Assembly (NCBI GenBank): GCA_049511415.1
Contig: JBEKYC010000001.1
Location: 124,001 to 188,000, forward strand
Source: Bog-159 sp049511415
Lineage (GTDB): Bacteria; Acidobacteriota; Terriglobia; Bryobacterales; Bryobacteraceae
Length of the DNA stretch: 64,000 nt
Direction: 5' to 3'
The notes under the pieces are model-generated. The model had not been told where the DNA came from, did not search any database, and worked only from the letters and a program-made list of their open reading frames with translations. Made by a program: the position numbers and the translations under genes. Every line of letters starts with the position of its first letter. Positions within the stretch are counted from its first letter, which is position 1. Below are positions 41,626 to 49,106 of the stretch, one piece after another.

Positions 41626-41862
41626 ATGGAACGGAACGCACAGGAACAATTGAAAGCGCATCTGATGGAAACAAACGCGGAGTATCGCCAACTCGCGGCT
41701 TCCCATTGCGACTACGCCAAGAAGCTGGAGGCGCTGGAAGCTCAGGCACATCTGACCGACCAGGAGCAGATCGAAGAAGTTCGGCTGAAGAAGCTGAAAC
41801 TCCGCTTGAAAGACCAGATGGAAGCGATCGTGAGCCAATATAGGGATCAACGAGTCGCTTAA
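41626..41862 (+). CDS. DUF465/YdcH-like small coiled protein
   Basis: 78 residues, nearly all helical: EQLKAHLMETNAEYRQLAAS, HCDYAKKLEALEAQAHLTDQ, then EVRLKKLKLRLKDQMEAIV. This is the DUF465 pattern (HxxLxxxLxxL with a terminal KLRLKDQ block). Function is unknown. GGGAGG is 14 bases before the ATG. It is followed by a clear terminator. Confidence 0.85.
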   Translation: MERNAQEQLKAHLMETNAEYRQLAASHCDYAKKLEALEAQAHLTDQEQIEEVRLKKLKLRLKDQMEAIVSQYRDQRVA

Positions 41863-41892
41863 CGTCAGGTGCGCGCATTAGAATTGTAGAAG

Positions 41893-41922
41893 GCCCGGCC
41901 AGGTTCGCCCTGCCGGGCTTTT
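41893..41922 (+). terminator. Rho-independent terminator after the DUF465 gene
   Basis: GCCCGGC (41893-41899) pairs with GCCGGGC (41912-41918) around a 12-base loop, followed by TTTT. It lies 31 bases after the stop. Confidence 0.85.
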
Positions 41923-41990
41923 GTGTTTATCGGATACGCCACGCCGGTTCCGGAGCCAGCGACACCGTCTGCTACAATCGGTTGGCACGA

Positions 41991-42740
41991 ATGTCCACTG
42001 AAAATGGCCAGCCGCGCCTGACGGTCGCCGATCTGGCCGCCCGTTGCCGTGGCGAACTCATCCCGCTTACCAACACGTTCTCTTTCTTCTGTACGCCGCC
42101 GATTGCGGAAGAGGACCAGCGACAGTTTCTTCACGATCCCATTGCGGCAATCTCTCCGGCGATCTGTACGGCGCTGGGCAAGATCGGAGTGGTGCTGGTG
42201 CCGTTTCTCGAAAAGGGCAACGGGCGGGCCGGCGATGCGGTCAGTTTTGAAAAACCCGCCGAGGGCCGCCAGCTTGCCGTGGCGCGCATCGCAGGCGAGA
42301 AGCTGACCCTGCTGGTGCTGGCCACCCGGGACGAAGACATCGCCAATTATCATTACACGTTCTACAACGCACTGGCCGCGCTGGTTTCGGAGCACTGGAC
42401 ACACGAGGCCCAGGAGAGCTTCTACCGCCTGCTGCGCGAGGAATTGAGTTCGGAAGTGCACGGCGAAGTGGACGAACGGAGCTGGCACCTGAAACAGGCG
42501 CTGTCGCGCCGCCAGACCAACGTGCGCAAGGAAACCAAACTGTTTCGCGACTATGCCCGGCAGTCGTTCGAAGATACGCTGACGCTGTATCTGCACGGCA
42601 CCTGTTGCGATATTGACGTGGAGACCGGGCCGCGGCAGATGCCCAGCCGGTATCTGCGCAAGCGGCTGGAGCTGCTGCTATCGCTCTTTCCCCCGCCGGA
42701 AGGCTACGCGGTGTTTCCCGAGCAGTTGAAGAAGCGCTAG
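41991..42740 (+). CDS. Conserved hypothetical protein
   Basis: 249 residues from the ATG at 41991 (TTG at 41982 is possible). It is soluble. The N-terminal half is mixed alpha/beta (SFFCTPPIAEEDQRQFLHDP; AICTALGKIGVVLVPFLEKG). The C-terminal half is helical and charged (SRRQTNVRKETKLFRDYARQ; RYLRKRLELLLSLFPPPEGY). No motif is recognised. Its stop is two bases from the stop of the convergent gene, so the ends of the two messages touch. Confidence 0.75.
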   Translation: MSTENGQPRLTVADLAARCRGELIPLTNTFSFFCTPPIAEEDQRQFLHDPIAAISPAICTALGKIGVVLVPFLEKGNGRAGDAVSFEKPAEGRQLAVARIAGEKLTLLVLATRDEDIANYHYTFYNALAALVSEHWTHEAQESFYRLLREELSSEVHGEVDERSWHLKQALSRRQTNVRKETKLFRDYARQSFEDTLTLYLHGTCCDIDVETGPRQMPSRYLRKRLELLLSLFPPPEGYAVFPEQLKKR

Positions 42741-42742
42741 GG

Positions 42743-43396
42743 TCAGGGTTCGCGGCTGACGGTCAGTTTGCTGAAGTAGCCTTCGGTGCCAGGTCCGATC
42801 CACAGACCGATCCCGCCCTCGCTGTCGCCCAGCTTTAAGTCGTGAACCAGCAGGCATGGTTGCGCGGCGCCGTTGACGTAGAGCGCGGCATTGATGCCGT
42901 GCACGAGGACGCGCAAGTGCGTCCACTCGCCCGGCGCCATATCCGCATAAGACTCGTAGACGCCCGGACTCTCCTGGCGCAGCCTGTGCCAGGGCCAATC
43001 CGGGATCGATTCATATTGCGTGGCGTGATTGCGGCGCAGTTGATCGGTGGCGCGGCCGTTGGTGGGCCGGATGTAGATGTTCTCGCAGCGCGCCCCATTC
43101 GCGGCTACACGAAAGACCACGCCGATGAACCCGCGCGCTTGCGGATCGGCGTTGGCTGAAGGCGTCCCGGCGACATCCACCTCGATGGCGCCGTTGTGGA
43201 ATGCGAGATCTTTGATAAGCGCCAGGGCTTCCGTTGAGCCGGCGGGATCCTCGACAACCTTGAGCGACGATAAACCGCGGTAAGTGGCAGTCTCCGCCCG
43301 GACGTGCTGCAATTTCAGGCGGGACGGATCGGAGAGGTTGATTTCTTCCGCGTGCGTCAATGAGCAGAATAGGAGAGCTAGCGCCAGTCGCGGCAT
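42743..43396 (-). CDS. Secreted concanavalin-like (DUF1080/LamG type) protein
   Basis: 217 residues from the ATG at 43396, which opens a signal peptide (MPRLALALLFCSLTHAEE). The mature part reads as one beta-sandwich: YRGLSSLKVVEDPAGSTEAL, FHNGAIEVDVAGTP, GFIGVVFRV, GEWTHLRVLVHGINAALYVN and GIGLWIGPGTEGYFSKLTVS. This is the pattern of DUF1080/LamG-like sugar-binding or hydrolase domains. It probably acts outside the cytoplasm on or with carbohydrate. Confidence 0.8.
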   Translation of the reverse strand: MPRLALALLFCSLTHAEEINLSDPSRLKLQHVRAETATYRGLSSLKVVEDPAGSTEALALIKDLAFHNGAIEVDVAGTPSANADPQARGFIGVVFRVAANGARCENIYIRPTNGRATDQLRRNHATQYESIPDWPWHRLRQESPGVYESYADMAPGEWTHLRVLVHGINAALYVNGAAQPCLLVHDLKLGDSEGGIGLWIGPGTEGYFSKLTVSREP

Positions 43397-43542
43397 TTTG
43401 GTCTCTTGAGCATGTGACGTTCCAACCATTGGCGCTGGAAAGGCGGCGGCTCGGCGCTGGCAGTGTCCGAGGGTGGGAATGCGGCGTGCGAAGGTGAACA
43501 GTGGAATGGAAGTAGTTTAAAATCAGGAGAGGTCCACCCAAC

Positions 43543-43619
43543 GGGCGCGTAGCTCAGGCGGATAGAGCATCTGCCTTCTAAGCAGAGGGTCGCCGGTTCG
43601 AGTCCGGCCGCGCCTACCA
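43543..43619 (+). tRNA. tRNA-Arg (anticodon UCU)
   Basis: 77 bases with a complete cloverleaf. The acceptor stem GGGCGCG pairs with CGCGCCT (the first pair is G-U), the D-arm is AGCTCAGGCGGATAGAGC, the anticodon arm is TCTGC-CTTCTAA-GCAGA with anticodon TCT, and the T-arm is GCCGGTTCGAGTCCGGC. CCA is encoded at 43617-43619. It decodes AGA. Confidence 0.95.
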
Positions 43620-43654
43620 ATTAAACTACGTACTATTAGTTATTTACGGGAGAT

Positions 43655-45952
43655 TTAGACTTGGATGCCAGCAGGATTGTTGTAGGTCTGGGTGGTAGGA
43701 GTCGCACAGTTCTCGTTTCCTTGATCCATGGCCCACGTGATGGCCGGTGTCGGAAACTGCGTCGCTACGAAATAGATCTCCGGGGTAGGAGGCTCTCCCG
43801 TCAGGGAAGACGTCGGGCAATACAAGTTAGGTGGCGGGCCTTGGCTCGAAGACCAGAATTGCTCAGGAAAGTTCACGCAATTCTGGCCGGAGCTGGTACA
43901 GTCGTTCTGAGGAGAGCTCAGAGACGGCTGGTTGACATAAGGGGTGCCGGAAGGAAGCACCCCGCAGTATTGAGCCGATGGCACGGTGAACGGCGGATTC
44001 TGCTGTGTTTGCTTCAGCGAGAGAGGATCTACATAATCAACCCTGGGCGCATAGGGCCCCATAAGGCCCGCACCGTTCCCGTCCGCATTCGTATACTCGG
44101 CGGTGGAGAATGGAATCGCCGAGCAAGCGAAAGTGGCTTTCGGCAGTGTGTTCCTGATCGTCAGCAAAAGCGGGTCGGCCGTCGAGAACGCGGGAAACTG
44201 GCTCAAATCCAGAACCGTATACGTATTATTCTTGCCCGCTGTCCACACCGAGTAATTCGCTGCGCCGGCCGTGACAGGCTGGACCCCAGCGGGCTGCCCC
44301 AGGGAACCACTGGCGGTCTCTTGAAGATAGGAGGGCAGCTTGGCACCAGTGGTCACGATAAGGGTTACATATTGGTTTCCTGAGCCGTCCGTAATCGCGG
44401 CGAATGCCGAGTCCGCCAGGCTAACAAGGGAAAACGGGCAGTTACCGCAACTGCCGGTGCTCGCCGCCACGCCATCCGTGTCGGCGGTGTAGTACTGATT
44501 TGCCGAGGCCGGCGGATTCTCCTGCTGCCAAAACGTGAGGCTCGTATATCTCAGGTCCGACGTATTGGTCAAGTCGCAGGCGCTGTAGGGAGAGTTGCAA
44601 GGCGTAGTGGGATGGCTTGGTAGCCAGAAACGGAACCGCATCACACAACCGTCCGCCGCGGTTTCCCCGGTCCCGTCGTGCGTGCAAGCGGAACCGCTGA
44701 TCATCCCGGCAAGGCCGGTGGTGGAGATTGCGCTCCCGATGTAGCTGTCGTCGGGCCCGGGCGTTCCCCGCCACTCTGGCGAGCGCGCCCAAGCCACCTT
44801 GTTTGGGAACAGGCTGGTTACCGCAGGGTCGCCGTTCGCATAGCACGCCTGCGCGGTGATACCGGCATCATCCGTGTGCTGCGTTTGCTGGGCGGCATCC
44901 ATCCAATTGCTGTAGCCTTGTTGAGCCAGGTCGGTTTTTGAAAGGAAGGCCTGTGTTTTTGGCGGCGCCACGCCGCCGTTCTCGTTAGGCGCATACATCA
45001 TGTTGTTCAGAACGTATTGCGCCTCGTAGGCGCAGCCGCTGGTGACGTCGCGCACGATCACGTACTGATTCGGAATTGGCGCCGGCGGGGTGGCGCATCC
45101 GTTCGTAAATGGACAAGTGCAGCCGCCGCTGACCGGACACGGAGGAGGCTCCAGCAGGCTCGCCGTGCAGGTGGGCTGGCCGTTGGAGCAGACGTATGGA
45201 GGTTCGAGATAGCTGCGGATGACTACGCTCCCGGCTGTATTGGACCCGTCGCATTGCGTGCCGGTGCAGCCGGGTGGCGGAGTCGAGTGGCCCGGCACTT
45301 CGACCATGTGGGGCTGTAGGTTTTGGCTGACGCTTGGCGGCTGCACATTTGCATTCCAATCCATGGACAGGTGGCGCTGGGTGCCGTCAAGCAGATTATC
45401 CTCTTCGAACGGATCGATGGCGCAGCCTGACAGAGTGGTGGACGGAACGGATCCCATGCTAACGGGCAGTAGATACGCCGGGCCCACGGAATACGAAGTT
45501 CCATTGCCCGTTACAACGAAGGGGTTGATGTAGGAGTTCCCGGATCCGCCCACCGGGTCGAGATCGGCATCGGCTAGGTGCTGCGCAACCGTATAGTGCA
45601 TGTCGTTGCCGGTGATCGAGAAGTACCGCGCCTTCGGGAAAGTGCCCACAATAACCAGCTCAATGGCGTTATTGCCGTGGCTGGCCACCCACGCGTCGAG
45701 GTTGGTGATGCTGTAATAAAGCGCGAAATATGTAGAGTTGAGGTCCCCTGCGGCGCTCTGCCCGCTGGCCTGCGGGATGGGAATCTCGTAAGCGGAGTTA
45801 GCGTAACTCTTGTAGAAGTTTGCGCCGAGCGAATCGGTGGCCCTTGATGGCGTGCAGGGCACCATCACTGACGACGAACTGGAGGCCTTCATCCAAAGCT
45901 TTCCGATTATCAACGCGGACACCCGACCGGGACAAATCCTTGAGGTGCACAA
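43655..45952 (-). CDS. Large unknown protein, probably 5'-truncated
   Basis: The frame is open for 765 codons, but the first 38 or so lie antisense to a plus-strand gene tail (45837-45983) and look unnatural. The convincing protein starts near TDSLGANFYKSYANSAYEIP (about 45837). It is Ser/Thr/Asn/Pro-rich with many cysteines (for example CPVSGGCTCPFTNGCATPP), like a disulfide-bonded exported protein, yet no signal peptide is present. No family is recognised. The most likely reading is a secreted protein whose 5' end was replaced by a rearrangement. Confidence 0.55.
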   Translation of the reverse strand: MCTSRICPGRVSALIIGKLWMKASSSSSVMVPCTPSRATDSLGANFYKSYANSAYEIPIPQASGQSAAGDLNSTYFALYYSITNLDAWVASHGNNAIELVIVGTFPKARYFSITGNDMHYTVAQHLADADLDPVGGSGNSYINPFVVTGNGTSYSVGPAYLLPVSMGSVPSTTLSGCAIDPFEEDNLLDGTQRHLSMDWNANVQPPSVSQNLQPHMVEVPGHSTPPPGCTGTQCDGSNTAGSVVIRSYLEPPYVCSNGQPTCTASLLEPPPCPVSGGCTCPFTNGCATPPAPIPNQYVIVRDVTSGCAYEAQYVLNNMMYAPNENGGVAPPKTQAFLSKTDLAQQGYSNWMDAAQQTQHTDDAGITAQACYANGDPAVTSLFPNKVAWARSPEWRGTPGPDDSYIGSAISTTGLAGMISGSACTHDGTGETAADGCVMRFRFWLPSHPTTPCNSPYSACDLTNTSDLRYTSLTFWQQENPPASANQYYTADTDGVAASTGSCGNCPFSLVSLADSAFAAITDGSGNQYVTLIVTTGAKLPSYLQETASGSLGQPAGVQPVTAGAANYSVWTAGKNNTYTVLDLSQFPAFSTADPLLLTIRNTLPKATFACSAIPFSTAEYTNADGNGAGLMGPYAPRVDYVDPLSLKQTQQNPPFTVPSAQYCGVLPSGTPYVNQPSLSSPQNDCTSSGQNCVNFPEQFWSSSQGPPPNLYCPTSSLTGEPPTPEIYFVATQFPTPAITWAMDQGNENCATPTTQTYNNPAGIQV

Positions 45953-45983
45953 GCTCCCGGTGGTGCCCTGGCGAGAGCTATGA
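45837..45983 (+). pseudogene. 3' fragment of an unknown gene
   Basis: In frame it reads VALDGVQGTITDDELEAFIQ, then SFPIINADTRPGQILEVHKL and PVVPWREL. It has no ribosome site and is closed by a stop just upstream, while its end is coupled by ATGA to the next gene. This looks like the last 48 codons of a larger gene whose front was lost at about 45837, exactly where the opposite-strand ORF becomes protein-like. Confidence 0.45.
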
Positions 45984-46291
45984 GATCCATGGTCTCAAGG
46001 CTGTCCCGGCTGGAGCGGGTGACCCAGGAGAGCACCGGGCCGCGGCGTTTCCGGATTCAGTACGGATACCTGAAGACGCTGCCCGCCGATTACGCGGGGC
46101 CGCGGCACGTCGTAACGGTGCGACAGCTACCGCCAGGACCGGGTGCGTATACCGGGGAAGATTGGCTCGATTGGGAAGAGCGGCCCGGCCCGGCGCCGGC
46201 TGCGGACCTCACCGGTTCCAACAACGAGATGCTCGTCCACGTCTGCTACGTGGAAGCGCCCAGACCGGCAGAGATGCGGGAAAGAAGATGA
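45980..46291 (+). CDS. Small hypothetical protein
   Basis: 103 residues. MRSMVSRLSRLERVTQESTG, then FRIQYGYLKTLPADYAGPRH and VVTVRQLPPGPGAYTGEDWL are hydrophilic, with a basic leucine-rich front. It starts with an ATGA overlap on the preceding fragment, so it was the downstream partner of that gene. No family is recognised. The coupled layout and the position near repeats suggest accessory or phage-derived origin, but nothing decides this. Confidence 0.5.
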   Translation: MRSMVSRLSRLERVTQESTGPRRFRIQYGYLKTLPADYAGPRHVVTVRQLPPGPGAYTGEDWLDWEERPGPAPAADLTGSNNEMLVHVCYVEAPRPAEMRERR

Positions 46292-46618
46292 GAGACGCCT
46301 GCGGCGGCTGGGGTCGTCAGCCGGCTCGACAGCGTATCGAGTCTGGAGAATGCTAGCTGCACACGGACGCTACGGCCGAACGGCACGGTGTTAGAGATGG
46401 TGCGTTTCATGGGAGAGCGCAAAGGCGGTCGCGAAGCCACCGTAGAGGGACTGGACCGGTGGGTCACAGCTTCCCAATCGAGAGGTAGAAATGCGCGCCA
46501 TTGCCGAGTGAGTGACTTACCGATAAAAGTAGGGCCGTCTGCCGCCCGCAACCGATAGCCTTCTGGGAACGGCCCTTGGGAAGCACTTCCCCGAGTGACG
46601 CGCTGCTGTTGGCCATAC
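46292..46618. other. Intergenic region with one copy of a 49-bp repeat
   Basis: 327 bases without a supported gene. Bases 46341-46389 recur at 48044-48092. Nothing else is recognised. Confidence 0.5.
46341..46389. repeat. 49-bp direct repeat, copy 1
   Basis: This copy runs from GTCTGGAGAATGCTAGCTGC to GGCACGGT. It matches 48044-48092 in the same orientation, at the same length, with about seven substitutions. Confidence 0.7.
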
Positions 46619-47008
46619 TCAGGCTGGCTTTGCTGCCGCACCTCGTGGCGTCAGAAGCGCCAGGACGGCCGCTACGACAAATAACGCTAAGACGTCACCC
46701 CAAAGATGTCCCAAGTGCTCGGAGTTCGCCACAGACTGTACTGCCATGATTCCGCCGTGCACAATGCTGGACCACACGGTGAACCAGATGAGGCTCAAGT
46801 GTGCGAGCGGATTGCGGGACGCAACCAACAGAAACACCCCCAGCGTCGCGTAAATGCCCAGAATCATCTGTAAGTAATCCGACTGGCCCGCGTGCCACGA
46901 CCAGCCTGACGGCCAAATGATGGTGAGCGGGTAGATCCCGACTACGAAGATCAGACCCACCACCAGCAACGCGAGGCGCAAATACTTGATGCGATCAGTT
47001 TTGGTCAT
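46619..47008 (-). CDS. Four-helix membrane protein (DUF6632-like)
   Basis: 129 residues with four membrane helices (LRLALLVVGLIFVVGIYPLT; YLQMILGIYATLGVFLLVA; LIWFTVWSSIVHGGIMAV; DVLALFVVAAVLALLTP). WSSIVHGGIMAVQS is a conserved-looking block of the DUF6632 type. It has a GGGGAA site before the ATG. It stands alone in a sparse region. Function is unknown. Confidence 0.75.
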   Translation of the reverse strand: MTKTDRIKYLRLALLVVGLIFVVGIYPLTIIWPSGWSWHAGQSDYLQMILGIYATLGVFLLVASRNPLAHLSLIWFTVWSSIVHGGIMAVQSVANSEHLGHLWGDVLALFVVAAVLALLTPRGAAAKPA

Positions 47009-47743
47009 ATTCCCCTCCCTTAGGCTGTGGAATGAAACTGCGGCTCTCGGTTTTCTCCGTCAAGTGGTTCCGAGGCACGAGAGAGTATACCAAGGATTCA
47101 CCATCCTGGGGTCGCGGGCGGGCGGACGTTTTTTGACTGCCCCTCGCGCACTTGCGGCGAGCGTCCCGCTGCAGAACACGGTATGGAATACGCGCCTCGA
47201 AATCCGGATTCCCCGATGGCGCGACACAGGTCTTGGGTCATATAGACGAATCGAGTGAAACGGGCTAAACCATTGCGTCGATTTAAAGAGGGGCCCTGGT
47301 GCACTCAAAGGCGTCGGAGCGTAGCTCTTCGGGTCACGATCATAACTTCGCGCTCCACACGAGCCGCAGGTTTGGTATGTGGCGTTTGCCACGCCCACGT
47401 CGGCCCTCAGTGAGATCACGAGCTGAACAACAGTCCGCAAAACCGCCTGGGACTCGTAGTCTAAAACTGGCCGGCTCGGAATCCTGAAGGGCCGAAAGAC
47501 CCTCTCGTACATCTCCGGTCTGACGAGGAATTCGTCAGGCACCCAGTTCAACATGAAAATCCCACGGCTTCCCGCCCATTTTGGCTCCCCAGAAAGGCAG
47601 AGGGGTCGCATTTGTTCTGCCCCCCACCGACAGTCTGGACAGCCTGTTCTGTACGCCGTCTGGTAGAACTTTAGGAGGTTATGAGCTGAGGAAATTCACG
47701 CAGCGATGCGTCAAGAGCCAGGTAGGTCGCAGCCTCTCGGTCT
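47009..47743. other. Region without a supported gene
   Basis: 735 bases. The largest frame (47060-47611, minus strand) has mixed composition and no family; 47581-47877 (plus) likewise. No repeat or RNA structure was picked out. Confidence 0.45.
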
Positions 47744-48019
47744 TTAGCGCCAAATTTGGCGTGCGATATGTCGGCGAGGGGGGTCTCCAGTGCTACCAAG
47801 GCGGGCGACTAGATATGTGTTGCTGGGATGAGAAGTCCATGCGCCGTGGTATTGATCGAGAAGTACCGCGACCCTAGGCCACGAAGGATCGTTCTCCGAA
47901 ATGTCCGGAATCACAATCCTCCCATCCGCAGGCGGAGTTTGCGGGGCGAGAAGGCCCAGGGCCTCCAAGATAGGCCCAGCGAGTTCAGCGAATAGGTTTA
48001 ATCGATGGTGAATGACCAT
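47744..48019 (-). CDS. Possible gene fragment
   Basis: 91 codons from ATG. MVIHHRLNLFAELAGPILEA, then LGLLAPQTPPADGRIVIPDI reads like real protein, and the frame remains protein-like upstream of the ATG (SPDDKPEFIHN). It then meets a stop at the edge of the 48044-48092 repeat. It may be a gene whose 5' end was cut by that repeat. The C-terminal part is less convincing. Confidence 0.3.
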   Translation of the reverse strand: MVIHHRLNLFAELAGPILEALGLLAPQTPPADGRIVIPDISENDPSWPRVAVLLDQYHGAWTSHPSNTYLVARLGSTGDPPRRHIARQIWR

Positions 48020-48043
48020 GTTATGGATAAACTCCGGTTTATC

Positions 48044-48092
48044 GTCTGGAGAATGCTACGTGCACACGGACGCTGTGGCCGGAGCGGCACGG
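48044..48092. repeat. 49-bp direct repeat, copy 2
   Basis: Second copy of the 46341-46389 repeat, 1.7 kb away in the same orientation. It supplies the last codons and stop of the membrane protein on the minus strand and abuts the possible fragment at 47744-48019, so it lies at a junction between two reading frames. Confidence 0.7.
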
Positions 48093-48454
48093 TAGAATCC
48101 GTGAGTTCGACACGCCCGCCGGACGGTAATCCCGGAATCCGGTGGTGGCGGTGGGCTTTGTCGCAAGCCTTGCAAACAAGAACAACATGCAATCACCAAT
48201 ATGACGGCCTGCACGACGAAGGTTCGCCTTCGATGAACACCTCTGACTGCCAGAACCACGTCGATCACGAAAATAACAGGTAGGATTTCAATCCCAAAGG
48301 CCGGAAACGTGACAAAAACAAATAGCCACCGAGGAATGCCTTGATATTCTGGATTCGCTATACGGAATGCCCATACTGCGATCATGACCGCGACGCATAG
48401 CAGAGCGTAGACCCGAGTGCTCCACATCCAAATAGTTGCTGGATTTGAACTCAT
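48056..48454 (-). CDS. Small membrane protein, C-terminus altered by repeat
   Basis: 132 residues from the ATG at 48454 (MSSNPATIWMWSTRVYALLC). There are three membrane helices: VYALLCVAVMIAVWAF, LFVFVTFPAFGIEILPVIFV and FVVQAVILVIACCSC. The last residues (FYRAAPATASVCT) are encoded by the 49-bp repeat, so the original end was probably different. No family is recognised. Confidence 0.45.
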   Translation of the reverse strand: MSSNPATIWMWSTRVYALLCVAVMIAVWAFRIANPEYQGIPRWLFVFVTFPAFGIEILPVIFVIDVVLAVRGVHRRRTFVVQAVILVIACCSCLQGLRQSPPPPPDSGITVRRACRTHGFYRAAPATASVCT

Positions 48455-49106
48455 GCTGTAAGCCAGTCTACCCTGATCCGTCTGCGTTCGCCACGCTCTG
48501 TTTCGGTTGAAGCGCGCTCCTTCAAAAGGGGCTGGCCCGCTTGCCGTGTCGCCTCCCGATATCAACTCACAACGCCCGCAAACTAGCTTGCGGTGTAACC
48601 TTGTCGGTGGACGGCGGTATAAACGTCAGATGACCAGTCTCACACCGGCGTTGCTGAGCACTCTTGCGTGTCGGTCGGGCAGTCCACGCCTGTCGGAATC
48701 GTGCCGCAGGTATTGCCGTCCTGCGGCTGTGCCGGTGCAAGCCACGATGCAGATAACCGCGAATAAGATGGATAACCTGCCCAGGATGGCGGGTCCTAGA
48801 TGTTCGGTTAAGTCGTCACGATCGAAACGCATCTCGCGAGTTTATTTGATGCCGAGGTCCACTGTCAATGCCTGATGATATATGCCTGGCGACATAGGCG
48901 AGTAGCGAGAGCGCCGGCAAGCATGGGTTTGCCGATGATCACAGGGACTTCTGTTCGCTCTGCCAGAGGCGTGCCGTGTGCCGGAGGTTTGCGACGGGTG
49001 GCGCACACTCACCTGCGCTGGTTCGGTCAGCGCTATAGGCTATGCTGGGGCCGGGTCGCCAATTCGATATGGCGGCTTCCTCCCGCGTCACCACGCCGCG
49101 CGCGCC
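48455..49106. other. Region without a supported gene
   Basis: 652 bases upstream of the membrane protein and downstream of priA. A 68-codon minus-strand frame (48626-48832) has one hydrophobic stretch (GRLSILFAVICIVACTG) but no ribosome site. Nothing else is recognised. Confidence 0.45.

Noticed and set aside
47060..47611. 183-codon minus-strand frame
   Set aside because: No ribosome site, no family, uneven composition; not strong enough to call.
45613..47872. 18-base identity (TGATCGAGAAGTACCGCG) at 45615 and 47855
   Set aside because: Short, in different frames, and flanks unrelated; plausible by chance in GC-rich DNA.
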